Source of the DNA: Capillibacterium thermochitinicola
GTDB taxonomy: Bacteria > Bacillota > UBA4882 > UBA10575
Direction: 5' to 3'
Length of the DNA stretch: 64,000 bases
Assembly (NCBI RefSeq): GCF_013664685.1
Contig: NZ_JAAKDE010000019.1
Span: 1 to 64,000, forward strand
Below, one piece after another: positions 52,887 through 61,346 of the stretch. The position numbers were made by a program, and so were the translations under genes. The first letter of the stretch is position 1. Each line of letters opens with the position of its first letter. Below the pieces are notes generated by a model. It did no database searches and had not been told where the DNA came from. It saw only the letters and a program-made list of their open reading frames with translations.

Positions 52887-53994
52887 ACAAAATAACCGGT
52901 GGCGCTGGTCAGGCTTACTGCTGGTACTCCTTTTCTTCTTTGTTGGTGTCGTCCCCGTCCGGGCGGTGGCAATGGAGTATGAAGAGTACCGTTCCCAGCT
53001 GGAGTTGGAGTATTTTATCCCCTTCATCATGTACGATGGTGTTTTTTACGCGGCGACTTACGGAAAGATGAGCAGTATCCTCCGGGATCAGGAGTTGGAG
53101 TTTATCCTTCTGGCGCAGGGGGAGGAGACCATCAACCTGGTGTTGGGCTATACCTATCATACTCCCTACTGGTCCTACGGACTAAACTTTTATCAGATGC
53201 CGGTTTTCACCGGCCCCCCCTGGGGTCTTGGCTTTTGGGAGCTGCAAAGAGGTGTCAGTCTACTGGCCAGCCGTCATTACAGCAATGAGGATCGTCTCGA
53301 TTTAAGGTTACAGTGGGAGAGTTTTTCTCCTTTGGAAGACTTCCGATATCCGGTGGACGACGCTTCGCTTTTTGGGGTCGAGGCCACCCTTACCCACGAT
53401 GATTTTTCTTTTCTCCGGCAAGCGGGCTCCCGGGGGTATGTCAGTTTAGGCGGAGCCTATCCGCTCCTGGGGACCGCTTATGAAAATATTAAAGTGGAAG
53501 GGGATTACCGGCGTTACTGGTCGGGAGACCGTACTTCTCTGATCTTTTGCCTCCGTACCGGGAAGATCTGGGGGTACTATCCAAGCCACCGGGGGTTTGC
53601 GCTCGGAGGAATTCAACAGGTGAATGTCAGTAGTTTGGGTACCGTGACCAACCAAGGGCTTTTAGGCACCTTGGCCGATACCGTCCTCCGGGGTTATCCC
53701 GCCTACCGTTACCGGGGTGACGGCTTTATCCTGACCAATCTGGAGCTACGATTGTTGGCATGGCCGCGTTCTTACCAAGAACGCCGCCGTACCGCTTTTT
53801 CCCTTGGTGCGTTTGCCGATGCAGCTTGGGTTTGGGACGGGGACCGGCGTGTTTCGGCCAGTCCGTCGGTGGGTGTGGGCTTTGGTTTTAAGTTTTTCTT
53901 GTTCGGGTTAAATATTGGTTTTGACTATGCGGTCCCGCTCAATTCCGAAGACAGGGCTCCACGCTGGCACTTTAGTTTAGGGGAAGTTTTTTAA
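52876..53994 (+). CDS. Omp85/surface-antigen-like outer-membrane barrel
   Basis: 372 residues. Signal peptide 1-32 (R-W-R-W then a hydrophobic core, ending V-R-A-V-A). The rest is amphipathic beta strands with no POTRA domain. The end (G-V-G-F-G-F-K-F-F-L-F-G-L-N-I-G-F-D-Y-A, then W-H-F-S-L-G-E-V-F) has the shape of the last strands of Omp85/D15 barrels, with a terminal Phe. ATG 52876 lies inside the peptidase gene's end after GGGGGAGGA; ATG 52879 is possible. Probably the membrane partner of the upstream peptidase. Distinct from BamA itself, which carries POTRAs. Confidence 0.72.
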   Translation: MMNKQNNRWRWSGLLLVLLFFFVGVVPVRAVAMEYEEYRSQLELEYFIPFIMYDGVFYAATYGKMSSILRDQELEFILLAQGEETINLVLGYTYHTPYWSYGLNFYQMPVFTGPPWGLGFWELQRGVSLLASRHYSNEDRLDLRLQWESFSPLEDFRYPVDDASLFGVEATLTHDDFSFLRQAGSRGYVSLGGAYPLLGTAYENIKVEGDYRRYWSGDRTSLIFCLRTGKIWGYYPSHRGFALGGIQQVNVSSLGTVTNQGLLGTLADTVLRGYPAYRYRGDGFILTNLELRLLAWPRSYQERRRTAFSLGAFADAAWVWDGDRRVSASPSVGVGFGFKFFLFGLNIGFDYAVPLNSEDRAPRWHFSLGEVF

Positions 53995-54062
53995 AGGATA
54001 GACCAAGATTGACCGCAACCGTTCGTTACGGATAGCGTAAGATAATTTCGGTGGCTGAGGTA

Positions 54063-54106
54063 TAACCCCCCTTATTTTGGCCGAAACTGGGAATAAGGGG
54101 TGGTTA
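54063..54106 (+). promoter_or_regulatory. hairpin that hides the ribosome-binding site of the next gene
   Basis: TAACCCCCCTTATT (54063-54076) pairs with AATAAGGGGTGGTTA (54092-54106), 14 bp with a single bulged base. The 3' arm contains the SD (AAGGGGTGG) for the ATG at 54111. In the folded form the SD would be fully paired. Confidence 0.6.
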
Positions 54107-54110
54107 GCCG

Positions 54111-54683
54111 ATGAAACAAAAGCTTACATGGGGAACGGTTATTTTCTTTATAATTTTGATTGGATTACGGGCGGAAGCCATGGCCAACGTTTTCGGTTTC
54201 CCCAGCCGTAACCAGGTCGAACAAGCCCTCCACAGCGCCACCGAAAACTGGGGACCGTTGGTCTGCCTTGAAGGAGAGATTACGGACGTAACGGCGGACG
54301 GGTTCCGTTTCCGCGCCAGCGACCACGAGGAAAGTTTCTTTTCCCATCAGGACGCGGAGGTTTTTGTCAATGGCCGGGCCGGGCTTTGTACGGCTCTGCG
54401 GCCGATCGCACCCGGTTTTAATTTTGATGCCCGTCTTTATCTTGACCGGGCAGGCGTTCTTCGTTTGGTGGATGGTTGGTACGTCGGGGTGGAAGCGGAA
54501 GTCCTCACCATTGACCCGGAACGCGGTCTCCTGACGGTTCAACCCCTTGACCATGCCCAAGCCAACCAGTTCCGCCTCTCACCGCTCTTCTCCGCCACCA
54601 GTCCTCTACCAGCCCCGGGCGAGGTTTGTTTTTTCCTTTTTGATTGGGAGTACCAGGTGCGCCGGATTATCTGTGCGCCGTGA
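54111..54683 (+). CDS. Exported protein of unknown function
   Basis: 190 residues, unrecognised. Signal peptide about 1-24 (ending near A-E-A-M-A). The mature part looks like two small beta-barrel or OB-like units (L-E-G-E-I-T-D-V-T-A-D-G-F-R-F-R and E-A-E-V-L-T-I-D-P-E-R-G-L-L-T-V-Q), and Cys residues at about 52, 92, 172 and 187 could form disulfides. No lipobox. It follows the peptidase-barrel pair by 116 nt, so it may belong to the same envelope module. Its SD is within the hairpin at 54063-54106. Confidence 0.75.
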   Translation: MKQKLTWGTVIFFIILIGLRAEAMANVFGFPSRNQVEQALHSATENWGPLVCLEGEITDVTADGFRFRASDHEESFFSHQDAEVFVNGRAGLCTALRPIAPGFNFDARLYLDRAGVLRLVDGWYVGVEAEVLTIDPERGLLTVQPLDHAQANQFRLSPLFSATSPLPAPGEVCFFLFDWEYQVRRIICAP

Positions 54684-54787
54684 CACAAAAACCGGGCTTT
54701 ACCCGGGAAAAGCAGGATCACAGGGGAGTCTCGCGAATAGAAACTGAGAGGTAATGCCGACTAGATTCGAAGAAAGGACGAGCGAGC

Positions 54788-55834
54788 GTGGCGATTACCG
54801 TTCTGGTAGTAGATGATTCTGCCTTTATGCGTCAACTGATCAAGCAAATGCTGGAGTCGGATCCGGGGATTAAAGTGGTAGCAGTGGCGACCGACGGGAT
54901 TGACGCTTTGAACAAAATTGACTTTTACCGTCCGCAAGTGGTAACGTTGGATCTGGAGATGCCGCGCATGGATGGCCTTACGATGCTGGCCGAATTGATG
55001 CGGCGACATCCCCTGCCGGTTGTGGTCGTCAGTTCGATTGCGGTGGAGGGGGGCGAACAAACCCTTCAAGCTTTGGAGCTGGGTGCGGTTGATTTTGTGA
55101 CCAAACCGGTGGCCAAGCCCTCGCAAGAATTGTGGCAGATCCAGGATGAGCTGGTCCTGAAGGTAAAAGCGGCTGCCGAGGTCCGGCCCGAGATTATAGA
55201 ACAACTGCCGGTGGCGGAGCCGGTTCCGGAACAAGACTTTGATAATGTACCATCCACTGGGATTGTGGTCGTTGGGGCTTCCACCGGCGGACCCCGCGCC
55301 CTGCGTTATCTGCTGTCTCAAATTCCGCCGGATTTTCCCTGGGGGATGATCATTGCCCAGCACATCCCGGCTGAGTTTACGCAGAGTTTTGCCGCACGGT
55401 TAGGTTCGCTTTCGGCCTTGAAGGTAAAGGTGGCCGAGGAGAACGATGAAGTGCGGCCCGGGCAAGTCTTGGTGGCCCCGTCCGGACTCCAGACCGGTGT
55501 GGTGCGGAAAGACGGGAAAACCCGGATTAAACTGGAGCAAAGTGATGCGATCTATCGCCCCTCCGTCGACTACCTCTTCAACTCTGTGGCGGCTGTGTAT
55601 AAAGAAAATACGGTAGGAGTACTCTTAACCGGGATGGGGGCTGACGGTGCTTATGGCTTAAAGCTCATCAAGGAAGCCGGTGGGATTACCATTGCCGAGG
55701 CGGCGACTTCCTGTGTCATTTACGGGATGCCCCGGGTCGCCGCAGAAATTGGCGCCGTTCACTACCAATTACCCCTCGCTGAAATTCCAAAGTGTCTTTC
55801 CTCAGTGTTGGCCCGTTATAAGCAAAAACAGTAA
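54788..55834 (+). CDS. cheB: CheB-type protein-glutamate methylesterase response regulator
   Basis: 348 residues. Receiver domain with acidic pair D9-D10, phospho-acceptor Asp55 in L-D-L-E-M-P-R-M-D-G, and Lys106. A linker follows, then a full CheB methylesterase domain with Ser165 in G-A-S-T-G-G, the catalytic His in A-Q-H-I-P, and Asp in G-M-G-A-D-G. All catalytic parts are intact, but no other chemotaxis gene is in the window. GTG 54788 has a weak AGAAAGG. Followed at once by the HDOD gene. Confidence 0.92.
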   Translation: MAITVLVVDDSAFMRQLIKQMLESDPGIKVVAVATDGIDALNKIDFYRPQVVTLDLEMPRMDGLTMLAELMRRHPLPVVVVSSIAVEGGEQTLQALELGAVDFVTKPVAKPSQELWQIQDELVLKVKAAAEVRPEIIEQLPVAEPVPEQDFDNVPSTGIVVVGASTGGPRALRYLLSQIPPDFPWGMIIAQHIPAEFTQSFAARLGSLSALKVKVAEENDEVRPGQVLVAPSGLQTGVVRKDGKTRIKLEQSDAIYRPSVDYLFNSVAAVYKENTVGVLLTGMGADGAYGLKLIKEAGGITIAEAATSCVIYGMPRVAAEIGAVHYQLPLAEIPKCLSSVLARYKQKQ

Positions 55835-55849
55835 TGGGAGTTGGCGAAG

Positions 55850-56701
55850 ATGACCCCCCTTGATCTTGTTGAACGGAGGATGCGGGAGCTTCCGACGCTG
55901 CCGTTGGTGGCCCAACGGGTGGTCGGCCTCCTTGACAACCCCAGTTCTTCCGCGGCGGATCTGGAGCAAGTCATCAAACATGATCAAGCCTTAACCGCCC
56001 GCGTCCTAAAACTGGTCAACTCCGCTTATTATGGCTATCCCCGTCACATTACCACGGTAGGCCAGGCGATTGTGATCCTGGGCTACAAGACCCTGAAAGA
56101 ACTAGTTTTAAGTATCTCCATTGCCGACCTTTTCCGGATGAGGGGAGAGGCGAAAGTTTTTAACCGGGCGGCCCTTTGGCAACATGCCGTCGTTACCGCA
56201 ATTGGGGCCAGGATCTTGGCCCGCCGCGCCGGGCTGCCGTTTGAAGAAGATGTCTTCATCGCCGGGCTCCTGCATGATATCGGGGTTCTCTTTTTGGATC
56301 TATGCTTAAATGCCGAATTTGACGAGATCGTTGCTTTAACGACTACCGCCGGGGTCCCGTTGGTCCGGGCCGAGGAAAAAGTTTTAGGCTTCAACCACAC
56401 GCAGGTGGGGAAGATGGTGGCGGAAAAATGGAACTTTCCTCCCTTTTTGGTTGAGGTCATCCGCCACCACCACCGGCCGGTCCAAACCAGAAACCACTGG
56501 GTGGCGGTGGCGCTGGTCTTCCTGGCTGATAATCTGGCTCAGGAAACGGGCGTTGGTTTTTTGGAAGGTTACGATGCCGGACCGGACTTTGTAACAACTG
56601 TTTGGACCTGGCTTGAACTGAAACCTGAGCAAAAACCCGACGTTTTGCAGCAAATTAAGCGGGAACTGCAGGGTGCGGGTGAATTTTTAGCTTTATGTTA
56701 G
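55850..56701 (+). CDS. HDOD-domain signalling protein
   Basis: 283 residues. The HDOD fold covers about 10-210 (L-P-T-L-P-L-V-A-Q-R-V-V; V-I-K-H-D-Q-A-L-T-A-R-V-L-K-L-V-N-S-A-Y-Y-G), including an L-L-H-D-I-G stretch and a later R-H-H-H. HDOD proteins generally lack HD phosphohydrolase activity and act as scaffolds in c-di-GMP, stress or motility signalling; this copy keeps an HD pair, so activity cannot be ruled out. ATG 55850 is preferred over TTG 55841, which abuts the SD. It lies 15 nt after cheB, so likely an operon. Confidence 0.88.
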   Translation: MTPLDLVERRMRELPTLPLVAQRVVGLLDNPSSSAADLEQVIKHDQALTARVLKLVNSAYYGYPRHITTVGQAIVILGYKTLKELVLSISIADLFRMRGEAKVFNRAALWQHAVVTAIGARILARRAGLPFEEDVFIAGLLHDIGVLFLDLCLNAEFDEIVALTTTAGVPLVRAEEKVLGFNHTQVGKMVAEKWNFPPFLVEVIRHHHRPVQTRNHWVAVALVFLADNLAQETGVGFLEGYDAGPDFVTTVWTWLELKPEQKPDVLQQIKRELQGAGEFLALC

Positions 56702-56734
56702 AATGGACAAAATTAACGTAATTGGGGTGAGCAG

Positions 56735-58018
56735 ATGCAATTGGCCGATTTTGAAGCAAAAACTCTGGTCGAACTACAGAGAATGGCCAAGGAATTTGGG
56801 ATTGACAATTATAACCGGTACCGGAAACGTGAACTCATCTACGAGTTGCTCAAAGTCCTGGCGACTCAGGAAGGAAGGATCTTTTCCCAGGGCGTGCTGG
56901 AGATTTTGCCGGAAGGCTACGGCTTTTTAAGGGTTGATAACTACGAACCGGGGCCGAATGATGTTTATGTTTCCAACTCCCAAATCCGCCGTTTTCACCT
57001 GCGGACCGGCGATCTGGTTGCCGGTCAGGTTCGACCGCCGAAAGAAAATGAACGTTACTTTTCGCTCCTGAAAACCCAGGCCGTCAACCACCTTGATCCC
57101 GATTTGTACCAGGAAAGAGACTATTTTGAGGAGCTGACCCCCATTTATCCGCAGGAACGGTTGGTCCTGGAAACCCAACCGAATGAGATCGCCATGCGTC
57201 TGATGGATATCATCGCGCCGGTGGGCAAAGGACAGCGGGGGATGATTGTCGCGCCGCCAAAGGCGGGAAAGACAACCTTGCTGAAGAGCATTGCCAACAG
57301 TCTGACCCGGAATCATCCGGAGATTCACCTGATTGTGCTCCTCATCGATGAAAGGCCGGAGGAAGTTACCGATATGGAGCGGTCGGTCTCGGGTGAGGTT
57401 GTGAGCTCGACCTTTGACCAACCGGCCGAGAACCACGTCCGCGTGGCCGAACTCGTCCTGGAACGGGCCAAGAGGCTGGTGGAACTGAAAAAAGACGTGG
57501 TGATCCTTCTTGATTCCATCACCCGGCTGGCCCGGGCGTACAATCTGGTGGTTCCTCCCAGCGGGCGAACACTCTCGGGGGGTGTGGACCCCGGTGCCCT
57601 GCATAAACCGAAACGGTTCTTTGGGGCCGCCCGGAATATTGAGGAGGGTGGCAGTTTAACCATTATGGCCACCGCTCTGGTTGAGACCGGAAGCCGGATG
57701 GATGACGTCATCTATGAGGAATTCAAGGGTACCGGTAATATGGAACTCCATCTCGACCGCAAACTAGCCGACCGGCGGATCTTCCCGGCGATCGATATTG
57801 TCCGTTCCGGCACCCGCAAAGAAGAACTCCTCCTTGACCCGAAAGAGTTGGAGATGACCTGGGTGCTGCGGAAACTCTTAAGTTCACTTGGTCCGGCGGA
57901 GACAATGGAACTGCTTCTGGACCGGTTGGCCCATACCAAAGACAATAAAGAATTACAGAGTCTGATCCTCAATTCTTCTTTTGCCGAAAATGTCCTGAGT
58001 AAAAGAGGGCAAAACTGA
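56735..58018 (+). CDS. rho: Transcription termination factor Rho
   Basis: Hexameric RNA helicase that ends transcription. 427 residues: N-terminal helical Rho-N domain, cold-shock-like primary RNA site ([14 protein letters not shown]), then the RecA-type motor with G-Q-R-G-M-I-V, Walker A P-P-K-A-G-K-T-T, Walker [10 protein letters not shown], and [22 protein letters not shown] 56735 follows GGGGTGA. It starts 33 nt after the HDOD stop. Confidence 0.98.
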   Translation: MQLADFEAKTLVELQRMAKEFGIDNYNRYRKRELIYELLKVLATQEGRIFSQGVLEILPEGYGFLRVDNYEPGPNDVYVSNSQIRRFHLRTGDLVAGQVRPPKENERYFSLLKTQAVNHLDPDLYQERDYFEELTPIYPQERLVLETQPNEIAMRLMDIIAPVGKGQRGMIVAPPKAGKTTLLKSIANSLTRNHPEIHLIVLLIDERPEEVTDMERSVSGEVVSSTFDQPAENHVRVAELVLERAKRLVELKKDVVILLDSITRLARAYNLVVPPSGRTLSGGVDPGALHKPKRFFGAARNIEEGGSLTIMATALVETGSRMDDVIYEEFKGTGNMELHLDRKLADRRIFPAIDIVRSGTRKEELLLDPKELEMTWVLRKLLSSLGPAETMELLLDRLAHTKDNKELQSLILNSSFAENVLSKRGQN

Positions 58019-58033
58019 AACTGCCCTTTTTTA
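58006..58033 (+). terminator. terminator hairpin overlapping the rho stop codon
   Basis: AGGGCA (58006-58011), 10-nt loop holding the rho stop TGA, TGCCCT (58022-58027), T6. The GC core is short, with A/T flanks. Confidence 0.65.
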
Positions 58034-58239
58034 CTTTTCCTCCGTGGCCGCTTTTTCCCACCTCCAAACATTTACACCTGTCCAGCTGGAAATGTTATAA
58101 CAGAAAACCTGGTAAATCAGGCAATCCTTGACTATGTATGAAATATATTAGTTATGGTCATGATAAAGTAAGTAATTTTCACTTTTTACGGCCATAACGG
58201 TTATAACAGCATGGGTGGAGTTTTGGAGGTAGGCAATAG

Positions 58240-59052
58240 ATGGATGAGAACCTAAAGATTGATTTAGGTCGAAAAAGCATCGGTTTCTTCCTGGTGTTGT
58301 TCCTCTTTTCAGCTCCGGCCGCAGGTAAAGGACTGAACAATCTCCAGGAGAAAACCCTTTACGATCTTTTGCGGCCGGTGGTGAAGACGGTCATGCTGAC
58401 GGTCGAGCCCGACCCGGCGGGCGTAGTAGCAAACGAACCTCCTGGCCGGGTGGAACCCACGGGTCCGCCCGCCGCAAACGGGGAGGACGACAACCGTGCT
58501 CTTTACCGCATCTGTTGGGGCGACACCTGCTGGTCGATTGCCCGGCGCCACGGTATGAGTCTTAATGAACTGACGGCGCTCAACCCTGGCTTAAATCCGG
58601 AAAAGATTAAATCCGGTGATTATATATTCGTGCGTCGGATGACGACGGTGGCGACCAGTCGGGGACGGAGTGGGCCGCGCAGTTTACCGTTGGCTTTATC
58701 CCATCCGCTGCCGGGCGGGCGCTTGACGTCCCGGTACGGAAAACGGTGGGGCCGGATGCACTGGGGAATTGACCTGGCCGCCCCGGCCGGGACGCCGGTG
58801 CGCGCCGCCGCGGCCGGAATTGTCACTTTTTCCGGGTGGCAAAACGGATACGGCTTGATCGTGGTGCTTGATCATGGTTCCTACCAAACCAAATACGCCC
58901 ATAATACGGAAAATTTGGTGCGGGTTGGCGATGAAGTCAGGCGGGGCCAGCCCATCGCCAAAGTAGGAAAAACCGGTAACGCCACGGGGAACCATCTCCA
59001 TTTTGAACTGGTGATCAACGGCGAAAGAGTCGATCCCTTGCTCTATCTTTAA
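58240..59052 (+). CDS. LysM and M23 peptidase-domain protein
   Basis: 270 residues. An N-terminal hydrophobic segment (about 14-28, ending S-A-P-A-A-G) acts as signal or anchor. A linker rich in Pro and Gly leads to LysM (about 88-130, C-W-G-D-T-C-W-S-I-A-R-R), then an M23 LytM endopeptidase (about 155-270) with zinc ligands in H-W-G-I-D-L and H-L-H-F-E. Likely cuts peptidoglycan cross-bridges in the envelope or spore. ATG 58240 follows GGAGGT. The two Cys in the LysM are unusual. Confidence 0.9.
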   Translation: MDENLKIDLGRKSIGFFLVLFLFSAPAAGKGLNNLQEKTLYDLLRPVVKTVMLTVEPDPAGVVANEPPGRVEPTGPPAANGEDDNRALYRICWGDTCWSIARRHGMSLNELTALNPGLNPEKIKSGDYIFVRRMTTVATSRGRSGPRSLPLALSHPLPGGRLTSRYGKRWGRMHWGIDLAAPAGTPVRAAAAGIVTFSGWQNGYGLIVVLDHGSYQTKYAHNTENLVRVGDEVRRGQPIAKVGKTGNATGNHLHFELVINGERVDPLLYL

Positions 59053-59101
59053 TAACCTCCCAACCTTCTTTTTTTTTCCCTAAAATTAACCAAAAAAGTG
59101 C

Positions 59102-59130
59102 TTGCTTCTTGGCGTAAGAAGGTTTAAAAT
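59102..59130 (+). promoter_or_regulatory. promoter of the ctsR operon
   Basis: TTGCTT (59102-59107), 17 nt, TAAAAT (59125-59130). The start would fall near 59137. Confidence 0.72.
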
Positions 59131-59139
59131 AAAGACGAA

Positions 59140-59156
59140 GGTCAGGAAAGGTCAGA
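59140..59156 (+). promoter_or_regulatory. CtsR operator
   Basis: Two direct heptads, GGTCAGG (59140-59146) and GGTCAGA (59150-59156), separated by AAA. CtsR sites are tandem GGTCAAA-type heptads with a 3-nt spacer, so this matches with changes at the sixth and seventh positions. It sits just downstream of the probable start site, suited to self-repression. Confidence 0.85.
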
Positions 59157-59174
59157 AAAGGGGTGGTTGCCAAG

Positions 59175-59651
59175 ATGAGTTCGCTTTCTGACCTCATCGA
59201 GCAGTATCTCCAGGATCTGTTGGCGAAAAGAGACAGCATTGAGATTCAACGGCGGCAGTTGGCCCAGATGTTCCGGTGTGCCCCTTCGCAGATTAATTAC
59301 GTGTTGGAAACCCGCTTTACCATGGATCACGGCTACCTGATTGTCAGCCGGCGCGGCGGCGGCGGTTACATCAAGATCACCAGGGCTAACTGGCACGAGG
59401 ATCCTGATGTACTTGAGAAAATCAAGGAGTTGATCGGCACCGAAATCACCCAGGAAGGGATGGCCGCTCTGCTCCGGCGTCTGGTTCGTGAAGAACTGCT
59501 TGAAGAGAAGGATTCCTGGCTTTTGTGGCAAGTGATCAATAAGGAACTGGAGAATCCGGTTTTCCCGGAAGAGAAGAAGGATAAGCACCGGGCCATTTTG
59601 CTCCGCACCGCCCTGTTGGTGCTCTGCGGACGGGAGAAACCAATTGCTTAA
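59175..59651 (+). CDS. ctsR: Heat-shock repressor CtsR
   Basis: 158 residues. The DNA-binding domain has L-S-D-L-I-E-Q-Y-L, the winged helix with R-R-G-G-G-G-Y-I-K-I (minor-groove wing with the tetraglycine thermosensor), and the C-terminal dimer domain. Represses the clp regulon; inactivated when McsB phosphorylates Arg residues. ATG 59175 follows AGGGGTGG. First gene of the operon, with its operator just upstream. Confidence 0.96.
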   Translation: MSSLSDLIEQYLQDLLAKRDSIEIQRRQLAQMFRCAPSQINYVLETRFTMDHGYLIVSRRGGGGYIKITRANWHEDPDVLEKIKELIGTEITQEGMAALLRRLVREELLEEKDSWLLWQVINKELENPVFPEEKKDKHRAILLRTALLVLCGREKPIA

Positions 59652-59669
59652 ACTGAAGGGGTGAGTTGA

Positions 59670-60206
59670 ATGTGGTGTGAACGGTGTAAACAGCGGCCGG
59701 CGACGGTTCATGTGACGAAGATCGTCAATAATCACAAGACTGAATCCCACTTGTGCGCGACCTGCGCCCAGGAAAGCGGGATTGATCCCGGTAAAGAACT
59801 GGGATTCCTCTTTGAGCCGAACTTTTCTTTCCATAATTTGCTGGCCAGTTTGCTCGAGCATGAATTCGGGCCGGAAAGTGCCTTCTCACCTTACCAGGCG
59901 GCGATTGAGAAATGTTCCAGTTGTGGACTGACTTTTACTGACTTTAGGAATATCGGCCTTTTGGGTTGCGGCGATTGCTACCAGGCATTTGGTCGATCCC
60001 TCGGGCCGCTTTTCCAACGGATCCATGGGCACGTTAACCATACGGGAAAAGTCCCCAAGCGGACCGGAGGTAAAGTCAGGATTAAAAAAGAGATTGAAGA
60101 CCTCCGTCGCAGATTGCAGGAGGCCATCCGGCGGGAGGCATATGAAGAAGCCGCCCAGATCCGGGACGAGATTAGAGCTAAAGAAGAAAAGTTAAATAAG
60201 GAATAA
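59670..60206 (+). CDS. mcsA: McsA, zinc-binding activator of McsB
   Basis: 178 residues with four CxxC pairs (C-E-R-C; C-A-T-C; C-S-S-C; C-G-D-C), i.e. two zinc sites, and a C-terminal UVR coiled coil (E-A-Y-E-E-A-A-Q-I-R-D-E). Activates the McsB arginine kinase. ATG 59670 follows AGGGGTGAG, 18 nt after ctsR. Confidence 0.95.
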   Translation: MWCERCKQRPATVHVTKIVNNHKTESHLCATCAQESGIDPGKELGFLFEPNFSFHNLLASLLEHEFGPESAFSPYQAAIEKCSSCGLTFTDFRNIGLLGCGDCYQAFGRSLGPLFQRIHGHVNHTGKVPKRTGGKVRIKKEIEDLRRRLQEAIRREAYEEAAQIRDEIRAKEEKLNKE

Positions 60207-60262
60207 GCCCAGAGAGGCGACCAATTATAGACGAGTGGTTTTTAGTATCGGAGGTGGACGGA

Positions 60263-61315
60263 TTGGACCTTAAGAAGAGAATGAAAGACTTACTCCCCGG
60301 TTGGCTGCACGGGCCGGCACCCGAAGGGGATGTGGTCGTGAGCAGTCGGATCCGTTTGGCCCGTAATTTACAAGGATATTCCTTCCCGCACCAGGCCGAT
60401 GAGCGAGCGCTGGAGGCGGTTATTACGAAAGTTGAGAACGCTCTGAAAAAGACCGGTTTTACTTTGAAACGTCTGGACGGAATGGCCCAGGGGGAACGGT
60501 TGCTTCTGGTCGAACAGTACCTGATCAGTCCTGATTTATTAAAAAACCCGTCCCACCGCGGGGTGATGCTTAACCAGGACCAAACCGTCGCGATTATGCT
60601 GAATGAAGAGGACCACATCCGGATTCAAAGTATTCTTCCCGGATTGGCGCTCCACGAAGCCTGGGCGGCGGCCAACCACATTGATGATGTATTAGAGGCA
60701 GAGGTGGATTATGCTTTTGCCGAGAAGGTAGGGTATCTGACCACCTGCCCGACAAACGTCGGGACTGGTCTGCGGGCTTCGGTGATGCTGCACCTGCCTG
60801 CCCTGCATATGGTGGATCAGGTCAAGAAGGTTCTTTCCGTCCTTCCCCACGTTGGATTTAGCGTACGGGGGATTTATGGCGAGGGTACGGAGTCGACGGG
60901 TAATTTGTATCAGATCTCCAACCAGGTTACCTTGGGTTTGAGTGAGGACGAGATTATCGGGAAAATTATCTCCGTGACCAAACAGGTGATTGACCAAGAA
61001 CGTTCAGCCCGCGAAGCGCTCCTGGCCAAAGAATCCCGCCTGCAGCTGGAAGACCGGGTGTACCGGGCCTATGGGGTTTTGAGTGAAGCACGTTTAATCT
61101 CTTCGGAAGAAGCGTTTCGGCTCTGGGATAATGTGTTATTGGGCGTTAATTTAGGGTTAATCCCTGAAGTTAGCGCCGAACAGATTAATGAGTTGTTTTT
61201 CCTCATCCGTCCGGCTATTCTCCAACATCTCGTGGGTAAAGACCTTGCTCCGCATGAACGGGATTACTACCGGGCGGAGATTATCCGGAAACATTTGAAA
61301 ACGAAGCGGGGATAA
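60263..61315 (+). CDS. mcsB: Protein-arginine kinase McsB
   Basis: 350 residues of the guanido-kinase family: V-S-S-R-I-R-L-A-R-N-L near the N-terminus, E-E-D-H-I-R-I (ATP/catalytic loop), T-C-P-T-N-V-G-T-G-L-R-A-S-V with catalytic Cys. Marks proteins with phospho-Arg for ClpCP. TTG 60263 follows GGAGGTGG at 5 nt; a GTG at 60254 lies within the SD. Confidence 0.95.
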   Translation: MDLKKRMKDLLPGWLHGPAPEGDVVVSSRIRLARNLQGYSFPHQADERALEAVITKVENALKKTGFTLKRLDGMAQGERLLLVEQYLISPDLLKNPSHRGVMLNQDQTVAIMLNEEDHIRIQSILPGLALHEAWAAANHIDDVLEAEVDYAFAEKVGYLTTCPTNVGTGLRASVMLHLPALHMVDQVKKVLSVLPHVGFSVRGIYGEGTESTGNLYQISNQVTLGLSEDEIIGKIISVTKQVIDQERSAREALLAKESRLQLEDRVYRAYGVLSEARLISSEEAFRLWDNVLLGVNLGLIPEVSAEQINELFFLIRPAILQHLVGKDLAPHERDYYRAEIIRKHLKTKRG

Positions 61316-61346
61316 TAACAAAGAAGTCAAAGAGAGGTGAAGATTG

